Positions 47,825 through 57,549 of a stretch of 64,000 bases of DNA are shown here, one piece after another (the stretch's first letter is position 1; each line of letters begins with the position of its first letter). The stretch lies in contig CACKGF010000001.1 of assembly GCA_902599625.1 (NCBI GenBank), forward strand, positions 1 to 64,000. Reading direction: 5' to 3'. The notes beneath the pieces are model-generated. The model did not search any database, had not been told where the DNA came from, and worked only from the letters and a program-made list of their open reading frames with translations. The stretch comes from an uncultured Pelagibacteraceae bacterium (GTDB taxonomy: Bacteria > Pseudomonadota > Alphaproteobacteria > Pelagibacterales > Pelagibacteraceae). The translations under genes and the position numbers were made by a program.

Positions 47825-47828
47825 TTAA

Positions 47829-48680
47829 ATGAGCGACCTTGAAAGTGTAAAAAAGTTAAGAAGTACAACAGGCGCTGGTTTTAAGGATTGTAACAGTGCT
47901 TTAAAAGAGGCATCAGGAAATTTAGATAAAGCTATTGAAATTTTACGAATTAAAGGAGTTTCAAAAGCCTCAAAAAAAATGTCTAGAGAGGCCAACGAGG
48001 GTCTTATATCTATTTTTGGTGATGAAAAAAAAACTTCTATAATTGAAATTAATTGTGAGACAGATTTTGTTGCTAAAAATGATGACTTTCTAAATTTCTC
48101 TAAAGAAATTGGTGAGATTAATAATTATGTAAACTCTGATCTTGATAAACTTAAAAACAGTAAAATGAAAAATGGTTCAACTGTTGCACAAAATTTAATA
48201 GATCTTATATCTAAAATTGGTGAAAAAATTACAATAGGTAGGTCAAAAACTTTAGTAAACTCAAATTCAAAAATTTTTACTTATAATCACTCAATAGTTA
48301 AAAATAATTTATCTAAACTTGGTGTTGTTGTAAGTTTAGATTTTGATAACAACTCAAAAGATATCGAACAGTTTGGCAAGCAAATTTCAATGCATATCGC
48401 TGCTTCAAATCCGATGGTAATCGATAAAAAAGATATTCAGGACGATATTATTGAAAGAGAAAAAAATATAATTCAAGAAGAACTAAAAAATCTCGGAAAA
48501 CCCCAAGAGATAGCTAATAAAATAAGCCAAGGCAAAATAAATAAATTTAAGGAAGATAACAGCTTACTTACACAAGACTGGGTGATGGATCCTAAATTAA
48601 AAGTCAATGAAGTTTTAAATAAAATAGATTCAAAGGGTTTAAAAATTAAAGATTTTATTAGAATTAAAATTGGCGAATAA
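47829..48680 (+). CDS. tsf: Elongation factor Ts
   Basis: This 283-aa protein begins with the UBA-like [34 protein letters not shown] motif and contains [15 protein letters not shown] (about 73-87) and the MHIAASNPM block. It exchanges GDP for GTP on EF-Tu. It is 4 nt after rpsB and overlaps frr by 1 nt, with no pyrH between. Confidence 0.96.
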   Translation: MSDLESVKKLRSTTGAGFKDCNSALKEASGNLDKAIEILRIKGVSKASKKMSREANEGLISIFGDEKKTSIIEINCETDFVAKNDDFLNFSKEIGEINNYVNSDLDKLKNSKMKNGSTVAQNLIDLISKIGEKITIGRSKTLVNSNSKIFTYNHSIVKNNLSKLGVVVSLDFDNNSKDIEQFGKQISMHIAASNPMVIDKKDIQDDIIEREKNIIQEELKNLGKPQEIANKISQGKINKFKEDNSLLTQDWVMDPKLKVNEVLNKIDSKGLKIKDFIRIKIGE

Positions 48681-49231
48681 TGTTCGAGGAAAAAACATAT
48701 AATCAAAAGATGACAAAAACATTTGATGTTTTTGTTAAAGAATTATCATCTTTAAGAACAGGTCGTGCAAATGCAAGTATGCTTGATTTAATTAAAGTAG
48801 ATGTTTACGGACAAAAAATGCCAATTAATCAATTGGCGACAATCACAACCCCGGAGCCAAGAGTGATAAACATTCAAGTATGGGACTCAAATAATGTACC
48901 ATTGTTAGACTCAGCGATTAAAAAGTCAGATTTAGGTTTAAATCCACAAATAGATGGACAACTTGTAAGATTACCAATTCCGGACTTAAGCGAAGAAAGA
49001 AGAATTGAAATAAAAAAAGTTATCAAAACAATGGGTGAAAAATGCAAAGTTTCTGTGAGAAACATTAGGCGTGAAGCTAACGATGAACTTAAGAAAAAAC
49101 TTAAGTCTAAGGATATTAGCGAAGATGATGAAAAAAAATTTGAAAAAATTATTCAGACATACACAGACAATTTTGTTAATAAAGTTGATGAAAAAGTTGC
49201 GATTAAAGAAAAAGAAATAATGACTATATGA
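48680..49231 (+). CDS. frr: Ribosome recycling factor
   Basis: This 183-aa protein has SLRTGRANASMLDLIKVDVYG (about 26-46), PEPRVINIQVWD and LPIPDLSEERRIEIKKVIKTMGEKCKVSVRNIRREA. With EF-G it splits post-termination ribosomes. It usually follows pyrH but here directly follows tsf. Confidence 0.97.
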   Translation: MFEEKTYNQKMTKTFDVFVKELSSLRTGRANASMLDLIKVDVYGQKMPINQLATITTPEPRVINIQVWDSNNVPLLDSAIKKSDLGLNPQIDGQLVRLPIPDLSEERRIEIKKVIKTMGEKCKVSVRNIRREANDELKKKLKSKDISEDDEKKFEKIIQTYTDNFVNKVDEKVAIKEKEIMTI

Positions 49232-49899
49232 ACCCTTTAAAACATATGGCCATAATAATGGATGGTAATGGCCGCTGGGGGTTACAACATAAAAACTCTA
49301 GAAATTTAGGGCACAAAGAGGGTTTGAAAACCGTTGAGATGGTCATGAAATATTGTATAAAAAAAAAGATTAAATTTCTTACTTTGTATGCATTTTCAAC
49401 TGAGAATTGGAAAAGACCACTAAAAGAACGGAACTATCTTTTCAATCTTTTAGAAATTTATTTAAAAGAAAAATTAGAAAAGATAAACAATGAAAAAATT
49501 AGAATTAAAATTTTAGGTGAAAAGAACTTTTCAAAAAATCTTAATAATTTATTAGATTTCGCAGAAAAAAAGACTAAGAAAAATACAAAACTTCAAATTA
49601 ATTTAGCCTTAAATTATGGATCTAAAAAGGAAATAGTATATGCTTTTAACAAATTGAAGAAAAAAAAAAGAATTAACGAAAATGATATAAAAAATAATTT
49701 ATTTACAAAAAACATGCCTGACCCTGAAATACTAATACGTACAGGAAATACTCAAAGACTAAGTAACTTTCTTTTATGGCAAGCCGCATATACAGAAATA
49801 TTTTTTGAAAAAAAACTATGGCCGGATTTTAAAAATATAGATTTAAATAGAATTATTAAAAAATTTAGCAGTATTAAAAGAAATTTTGGTAAAATCTAA
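49228..49899 (+). CDS. uppS: Undecaprenyl diphosphate synthase
   Basis: This 223-aa cis-prenyltransferase begins HMAIIMDGNGRWG, with the catalytic Asp, and has LYAFSTENWKRP and the RTGNTQRLSNFLLWQAAYTEIFF region. It makes the lipid carrier for peptidoglycan and O-antigen. It overlaps frr by 4 nt. Confidence 0.96.
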   Translation: MNPLKHMAIIMDGNGRWGLQHKNSRNLGHKEGLKTVEMVMKYCIKKKIKFLTLYAFSTENWKRPLKERNYLFNLLEIYLKEKLEKINNEKIRIKILGEKNFSKNLNNLLDFAEKKTKKNTKLQINLALNYGSKKEIVYAFNKLKKKKRINENDIKNNLFTKNMPDPEILIRTGNTQRLSNFLLWQAAYTEIFFEKKLWPDFKNIDLNRIIKKFSSIKRNFGKI

Positions 49900-50555
49900 T
49901 GAAGTCAGAATTATTTAAAAGAATTATTTCGTCACTTATTTTAATTTTTTTAGTTTTTTTTAGTGCTTTAATTAATGATTATATTTTTTTAAGTATACTA
50001 TTCATTGTTATCATTTTCAGTTGGATCGAATGGATAAGAATGATTGAAAGAATAAATTTTAAAAAAACTCAACACTTTTTTCATATTCTATTTTTTTTGA
50101 TATATCTTTTTATCGCATTTATTATTTGTTTTAATATTTTTGTTATAGATAAATATTTCTTTTTAATAATCCTTATGATTTGTGTCTTTTCTGATATTGG
50201 TGGCTACGTGTTTGGCAAGACATTCGGTGGAAAAAAACTAACCAAGATTAGTCCTAAAAAAACTATATCTGGATCAATTGGATCATTTATTTTATCCTAT
50301 TTCATTTTTTTTTTAATATATAATTATTTCAATGATCTTTTATTTGTGAAATTAGATTTTAAGACTTTATTACTTATTCCTTTTATTATTTCTTTAATTT
50401 GTCAACTTGGTGATTTGTCGATATCTTTTTATAAAAGAAAAGCTAAAATTAAAAACACTGGAAATTTAATTCCTGGCCATGGAGGATTATTAGATAGAAT
50501 TGATGGATTAATATTCGCATTACCATTAGGTTTTATTATAATATCGCTTTTATAA
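49899..50555 (+). CDS. cdsA: Phosphatidate cytidylyltransferase
   Basis: This 218-aa membrane protein has about six helices and the CdsA signature GHGGLLDRIDGLIFALPL near the C-terminus. The DIGGYVFGKTFGGKKLTKISPKKTISGSIG segment also matches. It forms CDP-diacylglycerol. It is shorter than E. coli CdsA (285 aa), as the N-terminal helices are fewer. Confidence 0.95.
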   Translation: MKSELFKRIISSLILIFLVFFSALINDYIFLSILFIVIIFSWIEWIRMIERINFKKTQHFFHILFFLIYLFIAFIICFNIFVIDKYFFLIILMICVFSDIGGYVFGKTFGGKKLTKISPKKTISGSIGSFILSYFIFFLIYNYFNDLLFVKLDFKTLLLIPFIISLICQLGDLSISFYKRKAKIKNTGNLIPGHGGLLDRIDGLIFALPLGFIIISLL

Positions 50556-50558
50556 ATA

Positions 50559-51728
50559 ATGAAAAAAATCATAATATTAGGATCTACTGGATCAATAGGC
50601 AAACAGACATTAGAAATTCTAAAAAAAGATAAAAAAAATTTTAAAGTTATCTTGCTATCGACTGATAAGAATATCAAACTTATAAAAAAACAAATTAAAA
50701 TATTCAAAGCTAAAAACATTGTTGTAACAAATAAAGAAAAATACAAAATACTAAAAAAAAAGTTAAAAAAGGTTAATATATTTCCAGATTTTACTAATTT
50801 AGATAAAATGATAAAAGGGAAGGCAGACTATGCTATATCTGCGATTTCAGGTGTTAAGGGTTTAAGACCAACAATTAATATTATCAAAAAAACAAAAAGA
50901 ATTGCTATAGCGAATAAAGAGTCGATAATTTGTGGCTGGGAGCTCATACAAAAGGAATTAAAAAAACATAAGACAGAGTTTATACCTGTTGACTCAGAAC
51001 ATTTTTCAATTTGGTCAGTTATTCACAATTATGATAAATCAGAAATAGAAAAAATATTTTTAACTGCATCTGGAGGGCCTTTTTTAAATAAGAAGATTAA
51101 AAAAAAAACTAAACCTAAAGATGCAATCAATCATCCTAATTGGGAAATGGGAAAAAAAATTTCAATTGACTCTGCGACCCTCATGAACAAAATTTTTGAA
51201 ATTATTGAGGCAAAAAAAATATTCGACATTGAATTAAATAAATTTGATATTCTAGTGCATCCAAAGTCTTATATACATGCGATTGTAAAATTTAAAAACG
51301 GATTGATTAAAATAATTGCTCATGATACCGATATGAAAATCCCAATTTCAAATTCAATTTATTTAGGAGATAGTAATAAAAATTATGTTAGAACAAAAAA
51401 GATTGATTTAAAGATACTTAACTCATTAAGACTACAAAAAGTTAATTACAAAAAATTTCCAGTTATTGGACTTTTAAAAAAAATATCAAACAATAACAGT
51501 TTATTTGATACTGTTTTAGTGTCGGTAAATGATGAACTTGTAAGTCAATTTTTAGAAAATAAAATAAATTTTTTAGATATTTCATCTAAAATTTCTCTTT
51601 TATTGGATTTGCCGCTTTTTTCAAAATTTAAGCATCAAAAACCAAAAAATTTAGCTCAAATTGAAAAATTAAACGAGTTTGTAAGATTGAAAACGAGATC
51701 TTTAAGTGTAATATCCCAAAAAAAATGA
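50559..51728 (+). CDS. dxr: 1-deoxy-D-xylulose 5-phosphate reductoisomerase
   Basis: This 389-aa protein has the NADPH loop GSTGSIGKQT (8-17), ANKESIICGW, and the metal-site PVDSEHFSIW. The LTASGGPFLNK and HPNWEMGKKISIDSATLMNK segments are typical. It makes 2-C-methylerythritol 4-phosphate in isoprenoid synthesis, giving precursors to UppS. It overlaps bamA by 4 nt. Confidence 0.96.
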   Translation: MKKIIILGSTGSIGKQTLEILKKDKKNFKVILLSTDKNIKLIKKQIKIFKAKNIVVTNKEKYKILKKKLKKVNIFPDFTNLDKMIKGKADYAISAISGVKGLRPTINIIKKTKRIAIANKESIICGWELIQKELKKHKTEFIPVDSEHFSIWSVIHNYDKSEIEKIFLTASGGPFLNKKIKKKTKPKDAINHPNWEMGKKISIDSATLMNKIFEIIEAKKIFDIELNKFDILVHPKSYIHAIVKFKNGLIKIIAHDTDMKIPISNSIYLGDSNKNYVRTKKIDLKILNSLRLQKVNYKKFPVIGLLKKISNNNSLFDTVLVSVNDELVSQFLENKINFLDISSKISLLLDLPLFSKFKHQKPKNLAQIEKLNEFVRLKTRSLSVISQKK

Positions 51729-53953
51729 AGTACTTATTTTTAGTTTTATTAATTCTGAAATTCGCATTTACAAATGCGTTTAGTGATATAATTAAAGATA
51801 TTGAAATTAAAAATAACAAGCGAATTACCAAAGAAACAATAATTACTTTTGGTGGAATTGAAATTGGCAAAGATTATTCTCAAGAAGAACTAAACACAAT
51901 TCTATTAGATCTTTATAACACAAATTTTTTCTCAGATATTAAATTTGAGGTAAAAGATAATGTTTTAATTGTTAAAGTTGAGGAAAGGAAAATTATCCAA
52001 CAAATTGTATTAAATGGAGTGAAAGCTGAAAAGACAAAAAATTCAATTATGAAAAATTTAAGTCTTAGAGAAAAAAGTCCTTATGTCAACTTTTTAGCTA
52101 AGCAAGACATTAAAAAAATTCAAAATTCTTTAAACAATAATGGTTATTATTTTAATAAAGTTGATGTAAAAATAAAAACAAATAATAATGAAACAGTAGA
52201 CTTGATTTATAACATAGATTTAGGTGAGAAAGCCCTAATTAACAAAATAATTTTTACAGGTGAAAAATACTATAAAGATAAAAAATTAAAGAATGTAATT
52301 GTAAGTGAGGAAAGCAAATTTTGGAAAGTTATCTCAAATAAAAAATATTTAAATCCAAATCAAATTAATCTTGATTTAAGATTGTTGGAAAAATTTTATT
52401 TAAATAAAGGTTTTTATAATGTACAAATCAAAAATTCATCTGCAATTTTCAATGATAATCATTTTAATTTAATTTACAATATCGACTCTGGGAATATTTA
52501 TACAATCAGGAATACAAAACTTATTTTACCAGATGATTTTGACGAAAAAGATTTTGACGAAGTCAAAAATATTTTGAAAGATTTAAAAGATAAACGATAC
52601 TCATTAAATAAATTAAATAAAGTTGTTAAGCAAATTGACAAAATTTCAGTTTCGAGACTATATGATTTTATAGATGCAACTATTGAAACTGAAATAATAG
52701 GTAACGATAAATTAGATATAAAATTTGTCGTTAAGGAAAGTGAAAAGTTTTATGTTAAGAAAATAAATATAATTGGGAATAATATAACTGAGGAAAGAGT
52801 ACTTAGAGATATGCTTGAGGTTGATGAAGGAGATCCATTTAATAAATTGCTACACGCTAAATCTATTAATAGCATGAAGGCTAGAAATATATTTCAAGAT
52901 GTAAAAAGTGAAATTATTGATACAAAAGACAAAAACCTGAAAAATATAAACATAACAGTTGAAGAAAAAGCAACAGGTGAGATACTTGTAGGAGCTGGAG
53001 TAGGCTCAGAGGGTGGTACAGCTCAATTCTCTGTTTCAGAAAACAATTTTCTAGGGAAAGGTGTAAAATTATCTACTGGTTTAAGGGTCAGTGAAGAACG
53101 TGTGAGGGGAAATTTTACAATTACAAATCCAAATTTTAATTATACAGAGAAAGCGTTATTCACAGATATTTTTGTTACAGATATTGATAAATTAAATGAC
53201 TCTGGTTATGAATCTACAAACGCAGGTTTTAGTCTTGGTACAGCGTTTGAACAATATGATGATTTTTTCTTTAGACCTACTTTTAGAACAGTCTATGAGG
53301 AGCTTACAACAAATACATTAGCTAGTGCAAACTTAAGGAAACAGGAAGGGTCATATTTTACGACCGAAGTTGGGTACACTCTTGATCTTGATAAAAGAAA
53401 CCAAAGATTTCAGACATCAGATGGATTTCAATCTAAATTCCTTCAAAACATTCCATTGATATCTGAGAGCGATACACTTTTAAATGGTTATCAATTCGAT
53501 ACATATCATTCCTATAATGATGTTACCGCAAGTTTAGGATTATATTTAAGAGCTGTTACAGGACTATCGGATGATGTAAGAATATCTGAAAGATTGAATT
53601 TACCAAGAAAAAGATTAAGAGGTTTTGAATCGGGTAAAATTGGACCAGTTGATGCCAATGACCATGTCGGTGGTAACTATGCTGCTGCACTTAATTTTCA
53701 AACTAATTTACCATTTTTATTTTCAAGTTTTCAAAGTGTAGATTTTAATTATTTTATTGATGCAGGTAATGTTTGGGGAGTAGATTATTCTAATACTGTT
53801 GGAGACTCGAGCCAAATAAGGAGCTCTACCGGAGTAGGACTTGAATGGTTTTCACCTATAGGCCCTTTTACTTTTACCTTAGCTCAGCCAATTTCAAAAA
53901 TTGATACTGATCAAACACAGAGTTTTCAATTTAATATTGGAACAACTTTTTAA
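51725..53953 (+). CDS. bamA: Outer-membrane protein assembly factor BamA
   Basis: A signal peptide of about 20 residues precedes five POTRA repeats (about 20-400) and a C-terminal 16-strand barrel. The protein ends with Phe (FQFNIGTTF), the expected outer-membrane signature. RLNLPRKRLRGFESGKIGP holds the conserved RGF motif of loop 6. It folds outer-membrane proteins. The usual rseP gene before it is absent. Confidence 0.95.
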   Translation: MKYLFLVLLILKFAFTNAFSDIIKDIEIKNNKRITKETIITFGGIEIGKDYSQEELNTILLDLYNTNFFSDIKFEVKDNVLIVKVEERKIIQQIVLNGVKAEKTKNSIMKNLSLREKSPYVNFLAKQDIKKIQNSLNNNGYYFNKVDVKIKTNNNETVDLIYNIDLGEKALINKIIFTGEKYYKDKKLKNVIVSEESKFWKVISNKKYLNPNQINLDLRLLEKFYLNKGFYNVQIKNSSAIFNDNHFNLIYNIDSGNIYTIRNTKLILPDDFDEKDFDEVKNILKDLKDKRYSLNKLNKVVKQIDKISVSRLYDFIDATIETEIIGNDKLDIKFVVKESEKFYVKKINIIGNNITEERVLRDMLEVDEGDPFNKLLHAKSINSMKARNIFQDVKSEIIDTKDKNLKNINITVEEKATGEILVGAGVGSEGGTAQFSVSENNFLGKGVKLSTGLRVSEERVRGNFTITNPNFNYTEKALFTDIFVTDIDKLNDSGYESTNAGFSLGTAFEQYDDFFFRPTFRTVYEELTTNTLASANLRKQEGSYFTTEVGYTLDLDKRNQRFQTSDGFQSKFLQNIPLISESDTLLNGYQFDTYHSYNDVTASLGLYLRAVTGLSDDVRISERLNLPRKRLRGFESGKIGPVDANDHVGGNYAAALNFQTNLPFLFSSFQSVDFNYFIDAGNVWGVDYSNTVGDSSQIRSSTGVGLEWFSPIGPFTFTLAQPISKIDTDQTQSFQFNIGTTF

Positions 53954-53959
53954 GCTCAG

Positions 53960-54478
53960 ATGAAAAAAAAAATAATTCTTATTGTTATATTTCTTTTGGT
54001 GTCGATACCTTCATTTTCTAATGAAAAAATCGTTTATCTTGATGTAGAAAAAATAATGCAAGAGTCAATTGCTGGAAAGTCAATAATTGCTCAATTAAAA
54101 AAAAAGCGAGATAAATCAATATCCGAGTTCAAAAAAAGAGAAAAAGATATTGTTGAAAAAGAAAAAAAATTGATTTCCCAAAAAAATCTTCTTAATGATG
54201 AGGAATTTAAAAAAAAATTAAAGGACTTGAGAAGTGATGTTTCAAACTATCAAAAAGATAGAAATAAAGTTTCTAACGAAATAACACAAAAAAGAATTAA
54301 AGCTTCTACAAGTTTAATCAAGAAACTTACTCCAATATTAGAGGCCTATTCTAAAGAAAAATCTATAAAGATAATCATCCAAAAAAAGCATATTGTGATG
54401 GGTAGTAAAGAGGATGATATAACTAAAGATATACTTGATCTAGTAAATCAAAAAGTTAAAAATATTAAAATAGATTAA
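53960..54478 (+). CDS. OmpH/Skp family periplasmic chaperone
   Basis: This 172-aa protein has a signal peptide (1-20) and a long Lys/Glu coiled coil (about 45-120), which forms the Skp tentacles. The LDVEKIMQESIAGKSI segment opens the body domain. It carries unfolded outer-membrane proteins to the Bam complex, matching its place 6 nt after bamA. Confidence 0.9.
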   Translation: MKKKIILIVIFLLVSIPSFSNEKIVYLDVEKIMQESIAGKSIIAQLKKKRDKSISEFKKREKDIVEKEKKLISQKNLLNDEEFKKKLKDLRSDVSNYQKDRNKVSNEITQKRIKASTSLIKKLTPILEAYSKEKSIKIIIQKKHIVMGSKEDDITKDILDLVNQKVKNIKID

Positions 54479-54482
54479 TTAA

Positions 54483-54932
54483 ATGTCTAACAGTTTAACA
54501 AAAGATCAAATAAAAGAATTATTACCACACAGAGAACCAATGCTTTTATTAGATGGTCTGGTTGATATAAAAACACTAAGTTCTGCAACAGCAATTGTCA
54601 ATGTCACAAAAGAAAGTTTTTTTGTTCAAGGTCACTTTCCAGGCCAACCTGTTATGCCAGGTGTATTAATCGTAGAAGCATTTGGACAAGCTGCAGCAGC
54701 TTTAACAGCTCATGGCTTAGATAAGTCAACCTATGAAAATAAATTAGTTTTTTTAATGAATATAGAAAAAGCAAGGTTTAGAAATCCAGTTATACCAAAT
54801 TGCAAGCTTGAGCTTAAGATTCAAGCTATCAGATCTCACGGAAGAGTTTGGAAATACAAAGGGGACGCTTTTGTTAATGAGTTAAAAATGGCTGATGCTA
54901 TATGGTCTGCTACAATTGTGGACAGGAAATAA
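54483..54932 (+). CDS. fabZ: 3-hydroxyacyl-ACP dehydratase FabZ
   Basis: This 149-aa hotdog enzyme has LLPHREPMLLLDG and the catalytic GHFPGQPVMPGVLIVEA, with His58 and Glu72 as the dyad. It dehydrates 3-hydroxyacyl-ACP in fatty acid synthesis. It lies before rather than after lpxD. Confidence 0.96.
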   Translation: MSNSLTKDQIKELLPHREPMLLLDGLVDIKTLSSATAIVNVTKESFFVQGHFPGQPVMPGVLIVEAFGQAAAALTAHGLDKSTYENKLVFLMNIEKARFRNPVIPNCKLELKIQAIRSHGRVWKYKGDAFVNELKMADAIWSATIVDRK

Positions 54933-54986
54933 TTAGCAATAAAACTTGATAAGTAAAGGTTACAAGTATTTGTTATTAATTCTTAG

Positions 54987-55967
54987 ATGCCAAATCCTTT
55001 TTTTAAAAATCACGGACCTTTGAATCTGGAAAGTATTAATAAAGTTTTAGATATTAAAGACAAAATTAACATTAAAAATACTAAAATTTTTGACATAACT
55101 GACTTAAAATCAGCCTCCACAAAAGATATTACTTTTCTTCATTCAAACAAATACAAATTAGAGGCATCAACTACAAAAGCAGCAGCTTGTATAACTAGCG
55201 AAAATTTACAGCATATATTACCAAAAAAATGTGAAAAAATTATTGTTGAAAACGTTTTAGTGAGCACCGCAAAAATAACAGAAATTTTATACCCCGACTC
55301 TGTTAATGATGATTTTGACAATTCAGTAAAAGAAATATCAAAAACTAAATTTAAAAATAAAGTAAATTTTGGAAAAAATGTTCTCATTGGTTCTAACGTA
55401 AAAATTGGCAAAAACTGTTCGATTGGTCACAATACTATAATTGAAAAGAATGTTGTAATTGGTGATAATTGCTCAATTGGATCAAACACGATTATAAGAA
55501 ATACAATTTTAAAAAATTATGTTAAAGTTTTAGATGGTTGCGTTATAGGTAAAAAGGGTTTTGGTTTTTTTCCTATAAATGGAAATAATTATAGATTTCC
55601 ACAAATAGGAACAGTTCTTATTAATGATTATTCGGAGATTGGTTGTGGATCAACAATAGATAGAGGCTCTATTTCAAACACAATCATTGGTAAAAACACT
55701 TATCTTGATAATCAAATACATATTGCGCACAATGTTAAGATTGGAGACAATTGTATAATTGCAGGTCAAGTTGGCTTTGCTGGATCGTCAACTTTAGGTA
55801 ATAATGTTATGATAGGCGGTCAAGCCGGTATCTCAGGACATCTTAAAATTGGAAATTATATTAAAATTGGTGGAGGAAGTGGTGTTTTAAAAGATATCCC
55901 AGATAATAGTAGAGTTATGGGGTATCCAGCAAAGAATTTAAAAGAATTTATTAAAGAGAACAAATAA
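54987..55967 (+). CDS. lpxD: UDP-3-O-acylglucosamine N-acyltransferase
   Basis: This 326-aa protein has the N-terminal uridine-binding domain (about 1-110) and a left-handed beta-helix of hexapeptide repeats (110-300). The catalytic His is in IHIAHNVKIG (about residue 248), followed by GGQAGISGHLKIG. It adds the N-linked acyl chain in lipid A synthesis. The 54-nt gap upstream is the largest within this operon. Confidence 0.95.
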   Translation: MPNPFFKNHGPLNLESINKVLDIKDKINIKNTKIFDITDLKSASTKDITFLHSNKYKLEASTTKAAACITSENLQHILPKKCEKIIVENVLVSTAKITEILYPDSVNDDFDNSVKEISKTKFKNKVNFGKNVLIGSNVKIGKNCSIGHNTIIEKNVVIGDNCSIGSNTIIRNTILKNYVKVLDGCVIGKKGFGFFPINGNNYRFPQIGTVLINDYSEIGCGSTIDRGSISNTIIGKNTYLDNQIHIAHNVKIGDNCIIAGQVGFAGSSTLGNNVMIGGQAGISGHLKIGNYIKIGGGSGVLKDIPDNSRVMGYPAKNLKEFIKENK

Positions 55968-55976
55968 AAAAAATTT

Positions 55977-56759
55977 ATGATTCATAAAACAGCAATTGTA
56001 GATAAAAAAGCAAAAATTTCATCAAAAGCTATTATAGGACCTTATAGTATCGTAGGTCCGAATGTTGAAATAGGCGAAGGCACAGAAATTCAATCTCATG
56101 TTAATATTACAGGAAATACAATTATTGGTAATAATACAAAAATTTTTCCATTTGCGTCAGTTGGCACAAATCCGCAAGATTTAAAATATAAAGGGGAGGA
56201 AACGAAATTAGAAATAGGAAGTGATAACGTGATAAGAGAACATGTAACAATAAACAAAGGTACAGATGGAGGGGGTGGAATAACAAAAATAGGCAATAAT
56301 AATTTAATAATGATAGGCGCTCACATTGCACACGATTGCATGATTGGTAATAATGTGGTTATTGCAAACAGCGCAGCTATTGCCGGCCATGCAAAAATTT
56401 CAGATGACGTAATCATTGGGGGTAATTGTGGTATTCATCAATTTACAAGAATAGGTAAAATGGCAATGATAGGTGGCATGTCTGGAGTTTCCAGAGATGT
56501 AATTCCATACGGATTATCATTCGGTAATAGAAACTACCTTGAAGGAATTAATCTCATTGGTCTTAGAAGAAAAAAAGTTTCAAATAAAGAAATTTTAGTT
56601 CTTTCAGAAGCTTATAAAGAAATATTTAAGACAAAATCTTTGCATGAAAATTTAGCAAAACTAAGCGAAAATCTTAAGGTAAACTCTTATGTAAGGGAAG
56701 TGATAGACTTTATTAACCATGATAAAAAAAGGCCAATTTGTACGCCTCTAAATAGATAA
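55977..56759 (+). CDS. lpxA: UDP-N-acetylglucosamine O-acyltransferase
   Basis: This 260-aa hexapeptide-repeat protein has the catalytic His in GAHIAHDCMIGNN (near 122), the GNRNYLEGINLIGLRRKKVS stretch and a helical C-terminus. It does the first acylation of lipid A. It lies 9 nt after lpxD and 1 nt before lpxI. Confidence 0.96.
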   Translation: MIHKTAIVDKKAKISSKAIIGPYSIVGPNVEIGEGTEIQSHVNITGNTIIGNNTKIFPFASVGTNPQDLKYKGEETKLEIGSDNVIREHVTINKGTDGGGGITKIGNNNLIMIGAHIAHDCMIGNNVVIANSAAIAGHAKISDDVIIGGNCGIHQFTRIGKMAMIGGMSGVSRDVIPYGLSFGNRNYLEGINLIGLRRKKVSNKEILVLSEAYKEIFKTKSLHENLAKLSENLKVNSYVREVIDFINHDKKRPICTPLNR

Positions 56760-56760
56760 A

Positions 56761-57549
56761 ATGATTGGTTTATTCTTTGGCGATACCGATTTTCCAAAAT
56801 TAATTTTGAAAAAACTAAAAAAAACTAAAAAAAAATATCTTATCTTAGATTTATCAAGAAAAAATATTTTCAAGAAGAATTCAAAATCGTTCAGAATAAA
56901 CATAGGACGTTTTGGATCAATTTTGAAATTATTGAGAGAGAATAAATGCAAAAAAGTAATATTTGCAGGTAAAATAGATAAACCAAATTTGTCAAAATTA
57001 AAACTTGATATGACTGGAATTTACTATCTTCCGAGAATTATCAAAGCTTATAAAAAAGGGGATGCTGCTATATTAAAAGAATTAATTAATATTTTATCTC
57101 TAGAAAACATAAAAGTAATAAAATCTACGTTTTTTACTCCAGAACTATCATTAAAGAAAGGTACCTATACAAAAAATAAACCAACTAAAGATGACTTAAA
57201 TGATATTAAAAAAGGTGAAAATATTCTTAAAAAAACAAATGCCTTTGACCATATTCAAGCAATTATTATAAGGGAAAATTCGATTTTTAAAGAAACCTCA
57301 AGGGGTACTAAAAGTTTAATTAAAAAAATGAATAAAACAAAAATCAAAAGAGGTGTATTAATTAAATATCCAAAGAAAAAACAAGATATGAGAGTTGATT
57401 TACCTACAATAGGTTTGGATACTTTAAAGGATTGTAAAAATGCAGGTCTTAAAGGGGTTGTACTCAAAGATAAACAAAATATTTTTTTAGAAAAAAAAAA
57501 ATGCATTAATTTTGCCACTAAAAATAAGATGTTTATATTAGTAAAATGA
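56761..57549 (+). CDS. lpxI: UDP-2,3-diacylglucosamine pyrophosphatase LpxI
   Basis: This 262-aa protein belongs to the LpxI (DUF1009) family: GRFGSILKLLRENKCKKVIFAGKI near residues 49-72, the FDHIQAIIIREN strand, GTKSLIKKMN, and DLPTIGLDTLKDCKNAGLKGVVL. It hydrolyses UDP-diacylglucosamine to lipid X. Alphaproteobacteria use LpxI in place of LpxH. It overlaps lpxB by 4 nt. Confidence 0.93.
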   Translation: MIGLFFGDTDFPKLILKKLKKTKKKYLILDLSRKNIFKKNSKSFRINIGRFGSILKLLRENKCKKVIFAGKIDKPNLSKLKLDMTGIYYLPRIIKAYKKGDAAILKELINILSLENIKVIKSTFFTPELSLKKGTYTKNKPTKDDLNDIKKGENILKKTNAFDHIQAIIIRENSIFKETSRGTKSLIKKMNKTKIKRGVLIKYPKKKQDMRVDLPTIGLDTLKDCKNAGLKGVVLKDKQNIFLEKKKCINFATKNKMFILVK

